Of a stretch of 64,000 nucleotides of DNA, positions 13,797 to 24,895 are shown piece after piece (positions within the stretch are counted from its first letter, which is position 1; every line of letters begins with the position of its first letter). Where the stretch lies: the NCBI GenBank assembly GCA_023374025.1, contig SIJG01000017.1, positions 945,671 to 1,009,670 on the forward strand, in the 5' to 3' direction. The notes under the pieces were generated by a model, which did not search any database, was not told the origin of the DNA, and saw nothing but the letters and a program-made list of their open reading frames with translations. This DNA comes from Heterodera schachtii. Its lineage: Eukaryota > Nematoda > Chromadorea > Rhabditida > Heteroderidae. Made by a program: the position numbers and the translations under genes.

Positions 13797-15333
13797 GGAG
13801 GGGGTTCACGAGCGACCCCCTTTTTCCCCTCTCTTCCCCCCTCCCGCCACAGACTCAACAGCCATTTGTGAATTGTATGCATTTGGTGACTTTTTAAACA
13901 CACAAAGGCCCCTTTCAGCGACACATCCCTAACGGGGACACTAAAGGATGGCCAATTGCACTTTTGCGCTCTTTCGGGAAGTCCATCGATCGTCGGAGGC
14001 CATTTTTGGTCCTGCATTTTCTATCCCCCCTTTTTAGATTAACTTTTGTCGGTGATTTACACATTCTTCCGCTGCCTCTGTTCGCTCTTTCTCTTCCCTT
14101 CCGATTTTTCTTCACTCCTTTCCCATTGCATCATGTCCTTTTCCTTTCCCATCTTTCTTCCAATGCCTTCCTCCATCCCTGCGATCACTCCCTTCCCCCC
14201 TCTCTTCCCTCTTCCCTATCCCCTTCCCCTTCTGTTTCCCTTCCTTCCCCCCCCCCGTCCTTCCCGCTCTTTCGTTTCACCCTATGGTGCCCTCTTCCCC
14301 CTGTACCCCCCCCCCCCTTTGCGCCTCTCGCTCCATTCCCTGTCTCCCTCTCCCCTTCCCTTTCCCCTTCTGTTTCCCTTCCTTTTCTCCCCTCCCCCCC
14401 CCTTCCCTCCAACTTGGCCATTCGTTTCCCATCTCATCCATCCTTTTTTTCTTCCACCAATTCATTTTTTCATCTGCTGCAGTCCGTTCCGTGTCCTTTC
14501 TTCCTGTTCCATTTTATGTACTTTCTTTCATTTTATTCCGTCGGTTGTCCCAATTTATTTCCATTTTTCTTTCCGAATTTGCATAATTTTACTTCTTCAA
14601 AACTCCTCGGGGGCCATTCATTTGTTCGCTCGCTCTTTGTTCGAATTCGTTCCTTTGCTTCTTTATCATAGGGACCTTCAAATGTTTATACATTTATTCC
14701 AATGCATGGCTTATGAATGTGAATGGCCGACGGGGGGGAGAAAGGAGGAAAAGCCCAAAAGCCCTCCCTTTTGCCCTTCCTCCCCCTTGTCCCTCCCTTC
14801 CCTTTCCCTTGCCCCCCGCCCCCTCCCTTTTGCCCCCTCCTTTTTCCTCTTCACCGAGTGCCTTGCCCAACGGCGCTGTCATCCCTCAAATGCCCCACTC
14901 GCACACCAAACACCCAAAGATTTGGCAGAATGAATGTGAGCAAAAATTCACCCCTCTCCTCCCTCCCTCTCCCTCTCTCACTCTTTTATCTCTCAGAAAA
15001 GTTTTCCCCAAGGCCAAATCCATCGAATGCTTTTCCTTTTCCTTGTCCCATCCCTTCGCACCCTTTGCCCTTTATCCCACCTTTTTTTTGTGCCTTTGTC
15101 GTTTTATTTTGGGTATTTTGCCAGTTTCTGATTTGCTTCTTTGCCCCTTCCCCTTCCCTTTTGGCTTTTCCTTTGGCCAAATGCCTTTCGTCACTTAATT
15201 TTTGCTCTTTTTCCCCTCCATTTTTCATTTTTGCATATTTTGCCGGTTCCTTTCGTCCTTCGCTCTCCCGCTGACTTTCTCTTTTCCTTTTATTTCTTTG
15301 CTCGCTTCTCCCATTTGCTTCTCCTCCCGCCCA
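11710..15333. other. Intergenic region between DEG/ENaC and TIAR-like genes
   Basis: AT-rich DNA at 11720-12640 could hold the divergent 5' ends. 12640-15200 is dominated by low complexity: poly(G) at 12983-13015, 13569-13605 and 13743-13800, and C/T-rich DNA at 14050-15250. An antisense open stretch at 13000-13164 has unbiased composition and might be an exon, but it has no identifiable partner or homology, so I do not call it. Confidence 0.5.
13743..13800. repeat. Long poly(G) tract
   Basis: Nearly uninterrupted G, including 35 consecutive G at 13761-13795. The longest homopolymer in the window and a strong G-quadruplex candidate. Confidence 0.95.
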
Positions 15334-18165
15334 ATGAAACGGCCAAAAAGAGACAATTCCCGTACAAAATCGGCCTCCGTCGTCGACAGTTTCTCCTTCA
15401 ACGGTCAACGTTTGTCCTGCTCCAACTCGTCCTCTTCACCTCCGCCGTTTCATTCGGACGAAGCGGCGAACGATCGCCAACACCGAAGGGCATCGGCACA
15501 ACATCAGAAGAAGATAGCGAACAATGGGACGGCGGATGTGATGAAAAAAATGCCGAAAATGAACGGCACAACGAGCAGAGGATGGACAAGGGAGACGGAC
15601 AGCAGAAGCAACGACAACAACAACAACGAGGACGACCAAACGGACAATGGGACAACGACGGAAGAACAACAGACCGGGACGGGGACATACACTGTCAGTG
15701 GGGAAACGAACGACCATTTTGGGACGAAAAGCGAAATCAATGCCGGGGATGGAAATGGGGAGACGGACAGACTACGATTGATGACTTTTCTTTCAGGGCA
15801 TGCGCGACTCGGCCACTTCTTCGTCGTCGGCATGCTCTGCTTCATCGACGCGTAAGTTTTGCGCTAATGATTTCATTTGTCTCTTAAACTGTCGAAGCTT
15901 AATTTGCTTCGAATTTGCTCACAGTTCGTCGACCGTTCGACCACCCCACCAACCTCTTTTTGTGCCAACAAGCGCTGAACTCGTCCAACAACTTGACGCT
16001 GAACGGTATGCCCACGACCAACAACGAGCTACTGTTCCCCTCCGCCACAACTCCTCTCCTGCACCAATACGGCACCACCGCCCAACTTGGCACTGCTCAA
16101 TTCGGCATCTCCGCCCAACTTGGCTCCGTCCCGCTCTCTTATGGTCCCTTCGGATTGCCTAAAATCACTGCTGGAATCCCCGCTGCTTCTGCTGTTCATC
16201 AACAATCGTTTCTTCCTTTTCACCATCCGGCTCAACATTTGATGGAAGCGCAACAGCAGCAGCCGTTGCTTCATCCTCCGCTCGTTTTTGGCCATGGGAT
16301 GAACGGCGTCGATTTGATGTCCATCCCTCCCCAAAATGCCTTCGAAGGATTGCCTATTTTTGTGTTGCCACACGCCGGCACTTTGCCATTGAATGCACTC
16401 AAAAGAGCAGCAGTAAAGTCAAAAGAACGCAACTCACAAAACATTTTCAGAATTTTGTCGTCCCTTTTGAAGGAGTTCAAAGCGATGGCACTTAATGCGC
16501 TTCTCCTCCAGCAGCAGCAAGGAGCCAAATTGGACACAAGCAGTGCGTTTTGTCAGCCTTTGCCATGCAAAATGAATGAATGCCTTCCCTTCCCTCCCAA
16601 AAAAGGGCATTTTCACATTTTCGTTGGCGATCTCTCTCAGGAAGTGGACAACCAAATGCTTTTGGAGGCGTGCCAAAAGTTTGGCACGGTGTCGTAAGTT
16701 TTTATTTTGGCCCACCCACTTTGTGCCATCTCTCCGCCGGTGGTACTCATCCGTCGGCATTTTCAGTGAGGCCAAAGTGATGCGTGACCCCCAATCGTCC
16801 AAGTCGCGCTCTTTCGGCTTCGTTGCCTTCCCAAACAAAGAAGTGAGTGTCCTTTTTTGTTGAATTTAAAACAAAAACAAATTACGAAGGATGCACAGCG
16901 GGCAATTGAGGGACTGAATGGGACCATTTTGGGAAGAAGACCATTGAGGACGGGGTGGGCGGTGCGGAGAAATTCGGTCGGAAATGGCGGAGGCGGAGGA
17001 GGACAAACGTATGGGTCGGAGGACGAGGTGTCAAACACAGGGGGGGGGGGGGGGGGGGGGGTGGGGTTTGAGTTGAAGAAGGGCGACATAAATATAAGCG
17101 AAAAGCGAAATGGGCTAGAGAGAGAGAGAGAGACGAACCCACGAGGGGGGGGGGGGGGGATTAAAAATGATTATATTCAAAATGATTTTAAAATTCATTT
17201 AACCGTCTCATTTTCCTTGTGTTTTTTTGCCTTTTTAATTAATGGAGGTTAACAACCAAGAAGAACCTTCCCTTTTGAAGAAGGGCGACCAGCAGCCGAC
17301 ACAAAAAGCATCCGTCACTTTTGAGTCCGTTTACAATTCCACCGAAGCGGACAACACAACCGTTTATTTGGGAGGGCTTCCCATCGCTGTCACAGGTTGG
17401 TGTTGATTCTGACACTAATGTGTCATTTTTGGCCAATTTTTACTTTCGCTTAAATATTTTGGCAAAACGATGCCAATGCCAACCAAAGAACAATTTAATG
17501 CAAATAAAATAATTTATTCATTTTTCAAAAAAGAGGAGCCAATTCGCTCTGTGTTCTCCCAATTCGGCACCATCAAAGAAATTCGTCTGTTTGCTTCACA
17601 AAACTTTGGTTTCGTTGTGTTCGCGGACAAATCGTCGGCCGCGCGGGCGATTTTTGAGATGAATGGGCGGGAATTGGACTTGGGAGTGGTGGCGGGGAAA
17701 TGCACAGTTCGGGTGAAGTGGGGAAGACAACCGCAGCAGCAAAACGGAAGCGGAAGCGGAGGGGGGACAGGCGGAAGGGCGGGAGACGCATGGCCAACCG
17801 CTGGCACCGCCAACAACGGCACCGTACAGACGAACGGGGCCAATACCGTAAGCAATGCCGAATGGCATTAGGTGGCATAATTAATCCCCAAAATTGACCC
17901 GAAACTGTTGCAGATTCCCGCCACTTTGATGGAGTTCGGCCAACAAAATGCGCTCTCCGACGCCGCCGTCCGAATGGTCCAACAGCAGCAACAGCAAATG
18001 GCCGTTCTGTCCGCGTTGGCTGTCCATCAGCAGTTGCAGCACCAACACCAAATGCTCCGTTTGCCCAATGGCTTTCAGTCTCCGCTAATGGCACACCAAA
18101 CGCAAAGCATCGCCAACGGCACAACGGGGCCAATGGCACCGATTGGCGGGTGGGGCAACGAATGA
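15334..18165 (+). CDS. TIA-1/TIAR-like RNA-binding protein with two RRMs
   Basis: Eight exons in frame: 15334-15693, 15797-15851, 15925-16693, 16767-16842, 16890-17027, 17248-17395, 17534-17847 and 17914-18165, giving 703 residues. The N-terminal ~400 residues are low complexity: Ser/Asn/Thr-rich, then Gln/Pro/His-rich (MEAQQQQPLLH). RRM2 has RNP2 IFVGDL and RNP1 RSFGFVAF and ends in LRTGWAVRR, like the TIA-1 motif IRTNWATRK. RRM3 has RNP2 VYLGGL and RNP1 QNFGFVVF and ends VRVKWGRQP (TIA-1: CYWGKE type). The C-terminus is Gln-rich. TIA-1/TIAR proteins bind U-rich RNA, regulate splicing and translation, and nucleate stress granules. The usual RRM1 was not found, and the N-terminal extension makes this nearly twice the usual length. 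AATAAA at 18195-18200. The family call is strong; the first two exons are less certain. Confidence 0.85.
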
Positions 18166-18730
18166 ACGGAGAAAAGACGAACAAATTGGAGCAATAAATA
18201 TCTACGAGAAATTGTTTAATTGAATCTTATACAAAAACCGAATTGACAAATTTCGAATATGCCAAAGGCGAAGAAATTGGGCGGGGGGGGGGAGGGTAAC
18301 ACAACAGGCCCAACGTCGTGGAGAACTCCGTTTTCCCCTTTTTTAATGTTCGACAAAAGTCACACATAAATCGTTTTCCAATTAATTGTTTCCCAAATTA
18401 ATTGGATTTTAAAAATAAATTTAATGAAAATAAATTAGTTAAATAATGAATCGAAGAGGAAAACCAACAACAGAAAAAAGAATTAAATGATACGTCACAT
18501 TAAAGAAAATGAGTGCCATTTGGGAGATTGGCAAGAAATTTGGGATAAAATGAATTAAAGCGGCATGAGAGAATAAAAAGGCATTGGAGAGATGTAAAAC
18601 TGGAGCAAAAATTTGGCAATGAGAGAAAAGTGCTGATATGAAATGGACGAATGATCAATTGGAATTAGGACAATCCATCCGATGGTCTGATCGGCTTGGT
18701 TCGTCGTTTCAAGCTTCTGATCAGAAGTGA
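18166..18730. other. Convergent intergenic region (TIAR-like / ZP gene)
   Basis: 565 bp holding the TIAR-like 3' end (AATAAA at 18195-18200), a short poly(G) run at 18282-18291 and AT-rich DNA. GATCA-containing words are dense at 18650-18730. I see no coding potential. Confidence 0.6.
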
Positions 18731-21700
18731 TCAGTGCGAGTAAAAACTGTGCTCGAGCACGGCGCTGCCGGCACTTCCCTTTCGGGTCATTTTGAACAGT
18801 GCGACTGTGATGATGATCAGCAGCACGAAGAGAATGGCACCGGCACTAATTAGTGCCGTCGGGGAAAAGCACACTCCACGGCCGGAAGAAGCTGCCCTTT
18901 GCCCACTTTCCCAGTCGACAAAGGACGGCACTTCTTGGACGGAACTGCGCTGAGAAGAGCCTTTTTGGGCCGCGGCCGCCGGCTCTTAATGGGGGAAAAG
19001 GAAAAGTCACACCCCACTAGGCGAAATGCTCGCGATTTCGAGACCGTAATCGTCCAAGATCATCAGTTCTGGCGATTGGATGTCGAAGTCCACCTCGGCC
19101 ATCCTGCGTCGGCTTCCGCCCGCCCTTCCGCCCGCCGCGGGCGTGTCCCGCTGAGTGCGTCCCGCCGCCGCCATTTGTGGTTTCGCTTTTCCATCTTCCG
19201 TCGGCGCCGTTCCCTCCAATTTGCCCTTCTTGAAGATTTGCACTGGCTTCGTCACCCCACCGAACTCCTCCTCCTCCCCTCCGGGCACTTTCTTCTTCCC
19301 TTTGCCCTTCTCCTCGCCCTCCTCCGATGCCGAAATTGTCCAACTTCCCTCCTCCGCCCTTTCCATTCTCTCCATGCGCTTTTTGTCCCCTTCCGCCGTT
19401 TTGGCATGGTCATTTTGAAGCAACAATTGGGGCCGAGGGAAATCCTCCGTCATTTCCTCTCTGCTCTGTTTGTGGTGAATTGTTGTGCCGTCAGTAATTG
19501 GCGAAGTTTCTGTTGTTTGTGCCGTGGTCGGCGATGACGCTGACGAGGATGATGGTTGTGCAGCAGCTTCTACTGCGGATGATGGCGATGAAGCTTTCGG
19601 TTGAGTGCCTTCGCTGCTCTCCCCACTTGCCGCCCTTTCCACGCTGCTCAGCAGTTGTTCCTCCGTGACCGTCTTCGTCGTCATCGTTGTACTGCTTGCT
19701 GTCGTACTCGTTGCTGTTGTTGATGAGGTTGTTCCCGTTGTCGTGTTCGTGCTTTGTGTCGGTTCCGTTGTTATTTCCGTTGTTTGTGCTGTTGCTGTCG
19801 TTCTCTCGGTTGAGGTTGTCGTTGCTGTTGGTGCTGTACTGCTTGCTGTCGTTGCCCCTGCCGTTCTTTCGGTCGGTCGTTCCGTCGTTGGTCCCGAGTC
19901 GTCCGTCTCTGCTGTTCCCTCCGCCACCTCTCCACTCACTTCCGTTCTGCTCCCTCTGCCGCCGTTTTGCTTTTTGCCCTTTCCTCTCGTCGTCTGCTGC
20001 TCCTCCTCTTTTCCCGTTGTCCCTCCACCGTTTCTGTCCCCAATGGCCGCTGTCCCCGTGCCCACCTCCGCCCCCGCGTTGTCCACATTGAAATTGCCAT
20101 TCGCCGCACTCTTTGCTCGCTTTCCGTTGCAACTTGGTGGCTTAATTTGCGAATGATTTGTTAATAAGCGAAGTGCCAATGCCAAAGGCATTCTTTGGTC
20201 GATCACCGTCAAAGTTGTGCATTCGTCGTCTTTCAACATGCAAAGTTTGATTTTGCAAGTGAACAGCATCATATTACGGTCGGGGAAGTTGAAGGCGGAT
20301 GAAGCCTAAGCAATGAATGGGAGAGGGGCGGGGATAAGCACCACTTTTTATGCCGAAGCAAATGGCACCGTCATTGCCCTCGTCCTGTCTTCCGTGTAGG
20401 TGATTTGCGGCATCAAAAACTCGTCCCGACTACACCCGTTGGGGTCGATGATCGGATATTCCTGGCCCTTGCCGTCCACCGCGCTGCAATTGTACAACAG
20501 CATGGCGTACATGTTGGACGGGCATGACCACACGTGGTACAGCTGTTCTCCCACGTGGGTGTACTTCACCCGGGGACCGTTTGGACTGTCTCTGTGAGGG
20601 CGAAAAAGCGAATGGCAAACAGAAAAAAATGGGTGATTCATTCATTCGTCACCTGTGGACGGAGTAAGAGCAGTTCGGGATGATGGCATCGGACATCACT
20701 TGTTGGGTGACCAATTCGCTAAAAACCGTGGTCATTTGAGAAATACTGGGAAGAAAGAGCCATTTTTATTATTTGGACCTTAATTTTCTTCATTTTTTCT
20801 CTCATTTGTCTCTCTTTTTGTCTCCCATTTGTCCCTATTTTTCTCCCATTTGTCTTTCTTTTTGTCTCCCATTTGTCCCTATTTTGTCTCCCATTTGTCC
20901 CTCTTTTGTCTCCCATTTGTCCCTATTTTGTCTCCCATTTGTCCCTCTTTTGTCTCCCATTTGCCTTTCTTTTGTCTCCCATTTGTCCCTATTTTGTCTC
21001 CCATTTGGCCCTCTTTTGTCTCCCATTTGTCTTTCTTTTTGTCTCCCATTTGTCCCTATTTTGTCTCCCATTTGTCCCTCTTTTTCTCCCGTTTGTCTTT
21101 CTTTTTGTCTCCCATTTGTCTTTCTTTTTGTCTCCCATTTGTCCCTATTTGTCTCCCATTTGTCCCTCTTTTGTCTCTCATTTGTCCCCCCCCCTTTAAG
21201 TGGCATTGACCTTCCCAGGCTCTTAAGCACTCTCGGCACTTTGGTGAATAAATAAAATATTATTATTGCATTTTCGCTCCATCTTTGGGCGCATTCCCAT
21301 AAACAATTCAGAGAAGGTCACCACCACCATCACCTTCCATCCGTGCTTCGTTCTTTCGTTTCGCTTTTCGTCCCCAATTTGCTAATTTGCATTTCCCCCC
21401 CCCCCCCCGGGGCACTCACTTCACTCCAAAGTCCACACTGACGTCTTGTCTCTGTTCTCGGTAGAAGCAATTCACATTGTAAGCTCTGTCCACTCGGGTC
21501 ACAAACAGCTGCAAATTGGGCAACACTTTTTGAGTGATTTATTTTCCAGTTTCAATTAATTAGGCTGACCGGGTGCAATTGGACGACGACGGTCATTTGG
21601 TAGGCAATGCCCGGGTTCGGGTTCACCTCCCGCTTCCGTCGCACGTTGCACTTGGCCAATTCGATGGTGATGTTGCGCGTGTTGTGGAAAGTGCAGTCCT

Positions 21701-22817
21701 CGTTCTGACTTTGGCCCCGCACGTAAACCGCCGACGCGTTGCCTTTGCGCGTCCTCACATTAAAGCGCACAATGCCCGGTCCGCACTCAATTTCGGGTTC
21801 ACCTGACAAAAGAAAGGCATTTTTCTGTGGCACTTTCCAATCTCTCCGATCATTTCTAGTCATTTCCGATCATTCATTGGTAACCGTTACGTCGCCCTTT
21901 CGGATGAATCCGTTGGTCCCCCTTCCCCCGTTCCCTTTTCCTTCCGTCAAATAGTCGTCTTCCTCCTCTTCCGTCCTTTCTCCTCCTCATCTCCCGCCAT
22001 TCTGTTCCCATTATTTCCCCAATTCATTTCCAATTAGCCCATATCCGTTGTCGGCACTTCCCACGACGAACCAATGCAAATATTTCCGCTCGGCAGTTCA
22101 CAGTTTTTGTTTGCCTGTGTCAACCTCATTCTTCGGCTGATTGGGGCACTAACAAAATTGCCTTTTCATTACATCAAATCGGACCATCGCCGAAAACAAA
22201 AATCAAATAAAACGGACAGAGAAGGGGAGAAGGGCACGGGGACGAAAGTTCAAGGTTTATTTAGCAAAGGCAATGACCGAAAAAGGCGCTGCGCGGGTGG
22301 GGGGGGGGGGGGGGGGAGGAAAGGGAAGCCGTTCCGGATGAACTCACTTTTGGGAAGAGAGAAGGAAAACCAACTTTGAATAAAGGATAGCTTCACAAAG
22401 GTGGGCTGATGATCTTTTTTGACTGATCACTCCCTGCTCATTGTCCGTTCGATCACTTCTTTTCCCCACAAATCCCATCCCTTCCCATCGCAAGAGTGAT
22501 CAATTAACACATTAATTGGCCCATTTTCACTCACTGATGATTTCGTTGTCGTACACTGACAGTTCCTGTTGTTGGACTGAGTTGGCATCGCGTTGACTGC
22601 TACTAAGTTGGGCAGCTTCGACTGATGATATGAAGAGAAGAGAGGGAATGATCAGCAGAGCAAAAGTGATCAGAAGGGACCGATGGACGAGACGGTGCGA
22701 GGACGGAGGGAAACGAAGCGAAGAAGGGGACGAAGGAAGAACGGAAGCGGAAGAGCAATGGGACGACGGGGAGGAGGCGCATGGAGGCGACAAACATGCG
22801 GAAGAAGCGGCGGACAT
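18731..22817 (-). CDS. Zona pellucida (ZP) domain, cuticlin-like transmembrane protein
   Basis: Seven in-frame exons in transcription order: 22535-22817, 21570-21802, 21420-21508, 20653-20718, 20369-20591, 19013-20305 and 18731-18949, giving 801 residues. A hydrophobic signal (LLITFALLIIPSLLFISS) lies about 45 residues after the first ATG, so a later start or missing upstream exon is possible. The ZP module spans exons 2-6, with Cys in the expected spacing (IECGPG, EDCTFH, AKCNV, NCFYRE, PNCSYSVH, WSCPSN, NCSAVD, NGCSRDEF, FTCKIKLC). A basic KRAK site follows the ZP region, where cuticlins are cleaved by furin-like proteases. Then comes a ~350-residue Thr/Ser/Glu-rich mucin-like region and a C-terminal TM (ALISAGAILFVLLIIITVAL). 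Nematode ZP proteins polymerise in the cuticle matrix. The end of exon 5 may instead use a GC donor 15 nt downstream. Confidence 0.88.
20790..21190. repeat. ~22 bp minisatellite in a ZP-gene intron
   Basis: About 18 copies of a unit resembling TTTTGTCTCCCATTTGTCCC, with CCCTA, CCCTC and CTTTC variants, filling most of the 701 bp intron at 20719-21419. It is open in several frames on both strands because it has few stop words; it is not coding. Confidence 0.9.
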
Positions 22818-24403
22818 GGCGAAAACGAACGGACGGACGAAAAGCGGACCAAGCGGAGGGACCCGTGGGAGCGCAATGTTATTTTATTAGTGGAAGAACT
22901 GAGGAAATCTGACGATGGATAGAGCACCTGAAAATGGCGGAAGATGCGACGGGGGACGAAAGGAGGGAAAAGAAGAAAAAAGGGAAGAAAAAGGAAGGAA
23001 GGGAGGGAAGGGAAGAGTAAAGGGAGGGGAGGGAAGAGCACATCAGTTCAGGACGAATGGGAAGAATGAAGGGGAAGATGCAAATAATTGGCTTAATATT
23101 CTTGTGCTGCTGAATTTTTGGGTCAACTTTTGGGAGTCTCCGCCCCGCCCACCCCAAAAAAAGCCAGACGAATGTCAAGGTAAACAAAATTACGCGAATT
23201 TGAAGACGACCAACTCAAGTTTTGACATGCATTGAATGGCACAGAATGCACAGGTAATTTTGGCGATTGTGCGGTCGAAGAACCGTCGCAAATTAACTTT
23301 GAATACACAAAGTCGGACGGAAGGGGGGGGGGGAAGGGGCGGAGTTCAAGGTTTAAGAGGAAGAAGAAAAGGGGGAGGGAGGGGCATTGGAGGGACCGGG
23401 GATGAGGGGAGGAGAGGGGAGGAGGAGGTTGAATACGACGAGGAGGAAGAGAAAAGGGAGAGGAAGATGAGGAGGAGGAGGAAGGAATAATTAATATTCC
23501 AAGGGTTTGGCTGGAGAGGTGCTGGGCGGATGAAGGCCACACGCGGCCGCGGGGGGTGGCGGGGGGGGGGGGGGGGGGAAGATTGGATTTTGGATTAGGT
23601 GGGCACCTTTTGATCCCCTTTTGATGTTTTTCTGCTGCCATTACCTGCCATCGTCGCCATTTATACACCACGGGTTCGCTTTTTGTGGTTGCTATAAAAG
23701 GGGAAACCGAAATTGGCATTCCCCGCGAGGAGAGAGAGAGACCAAAGAGAAAGAGGATAGAAGGCAGGGGGATAAAGGAGATAAAGGAAAGATAATTTGG
23801 TCAAATTGGGGGTCGAATGGTCAGCGAGAATGAAAGAATTGTAACAAAAAGTGAATAAAATGACCCTCGAGGGGATGGCAGCAGGTGAAAGGGGCGATGG
23901 AGAGGGAAGGGGGCGGGAAGTGTGACCTTCGGGAAAAATTACTGGAAATGAATGGACGAATTGGGGGGACACACCGCAAGGGTCAGTGGAAAGAGAATGA
24001 ATTGTAGGATGAAAAGGACGAAAGAAAGTGGGGAAAGTGAGGGGGGGGGGGGGGGCGACGGGTGAAAGGTGGACGATTGGGAGGAAGAAGAGGGAGGGAG
24101 TGGAGGGGGAAGAGAAGGGGCAGTGCTCTTGAGTTGTTGCTGAAAAGGACGGAGGAACAAACCATTGAGCGGAGGAGGAAGGGAAGGAAGAACAATGACG
24201 AAGACCAAGAAGACCAACACAACTCTTTCGGGAAGAGTTTGAAATGAGAGGGAATACAAAAATTGGAAGTTTTGGGAGGAGCGAAACGTGGGAAGTGGAT
24301 GTGAAGTGAGTGAGAGCTATCCTCAGCCAAGCTGGAAATTTTTAAATTCAACTTGGATTCAAAATTCTGACAAAAAATAAGCCCTTCAGTTTTTTCCTTC
24401 GTC

Positions 24404-24600
24404 CCCCTTCTCATCTCTTTTTTCTTCCTCTTCCTCCTTCTCTCTTCCTCTTCCTCCCTCTTCTCATCGTTTTTTCCTCTTCCTCCCTCTCTCTTCCTGT
24501 TCCCTCCCTCTTCTCATCGTTTTTTCCTCTTCCTCCCTCTCTCTTCCTGTTCCCTCCCTCTTCTCATCGCTTTTTTCTTCCTCTTTGCCTCTCCCTCTCT
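24404..24600. repeat. ~60-65 bp pyrimidine minisatellite
   Basis: About three tandem copies of a CTTCCTCCCTCTCTCTTCC-type unit, each containing TTCTCATCG. A TC microsatellite follows at about 24764-24895. Confidence 0.8.
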
Positions 24601-24763
24601 TTTTCTTCCCATGATCATCGTTCCTTTTTTTTTCTTTCTCTTTGATCTTATCATCATCATACTTTCCTTCGTTTTTCTTCCTCTTTCTCCTTCTCGTCTC
24701 ATTTTTCCTTACTTCTTTTCCTTGCCTCATTATTACTTCTGTCCCTTCTTCATCTTCGTTCTG

Positions 24764-24789
24764 GCTCTCTCTCTCTGTCTCTCTCTCTC

Positions 24790-24824
<35 letters not shown>

Positions 24825-24895
24825 ATCCATCTCTCTCTCTTCTCTCTCTCTCTCTCTCCATATCTCTCTCTGTCTCTCTCTTCTCTGTCTGTCTC
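24764..24895. repeat. (TC)n microsatellite, imperfect
   Basis: CT/TC dinucleotides with occasional TCTGTC and TCCATC interruptions. Confidence 0.9.

Noticed and set aside
13487..15274. Pro/Ser/Leu/Phe-rich and Gly/Arg-rich open frames in C/T- and G-rich DNA
   Set aside because: Composition-driven; no domain, splice structure or codon pattern. The same holds for the open frames at 2-520, 20773-21255, 24611-25003, 29076-29585 and 49715-50547.
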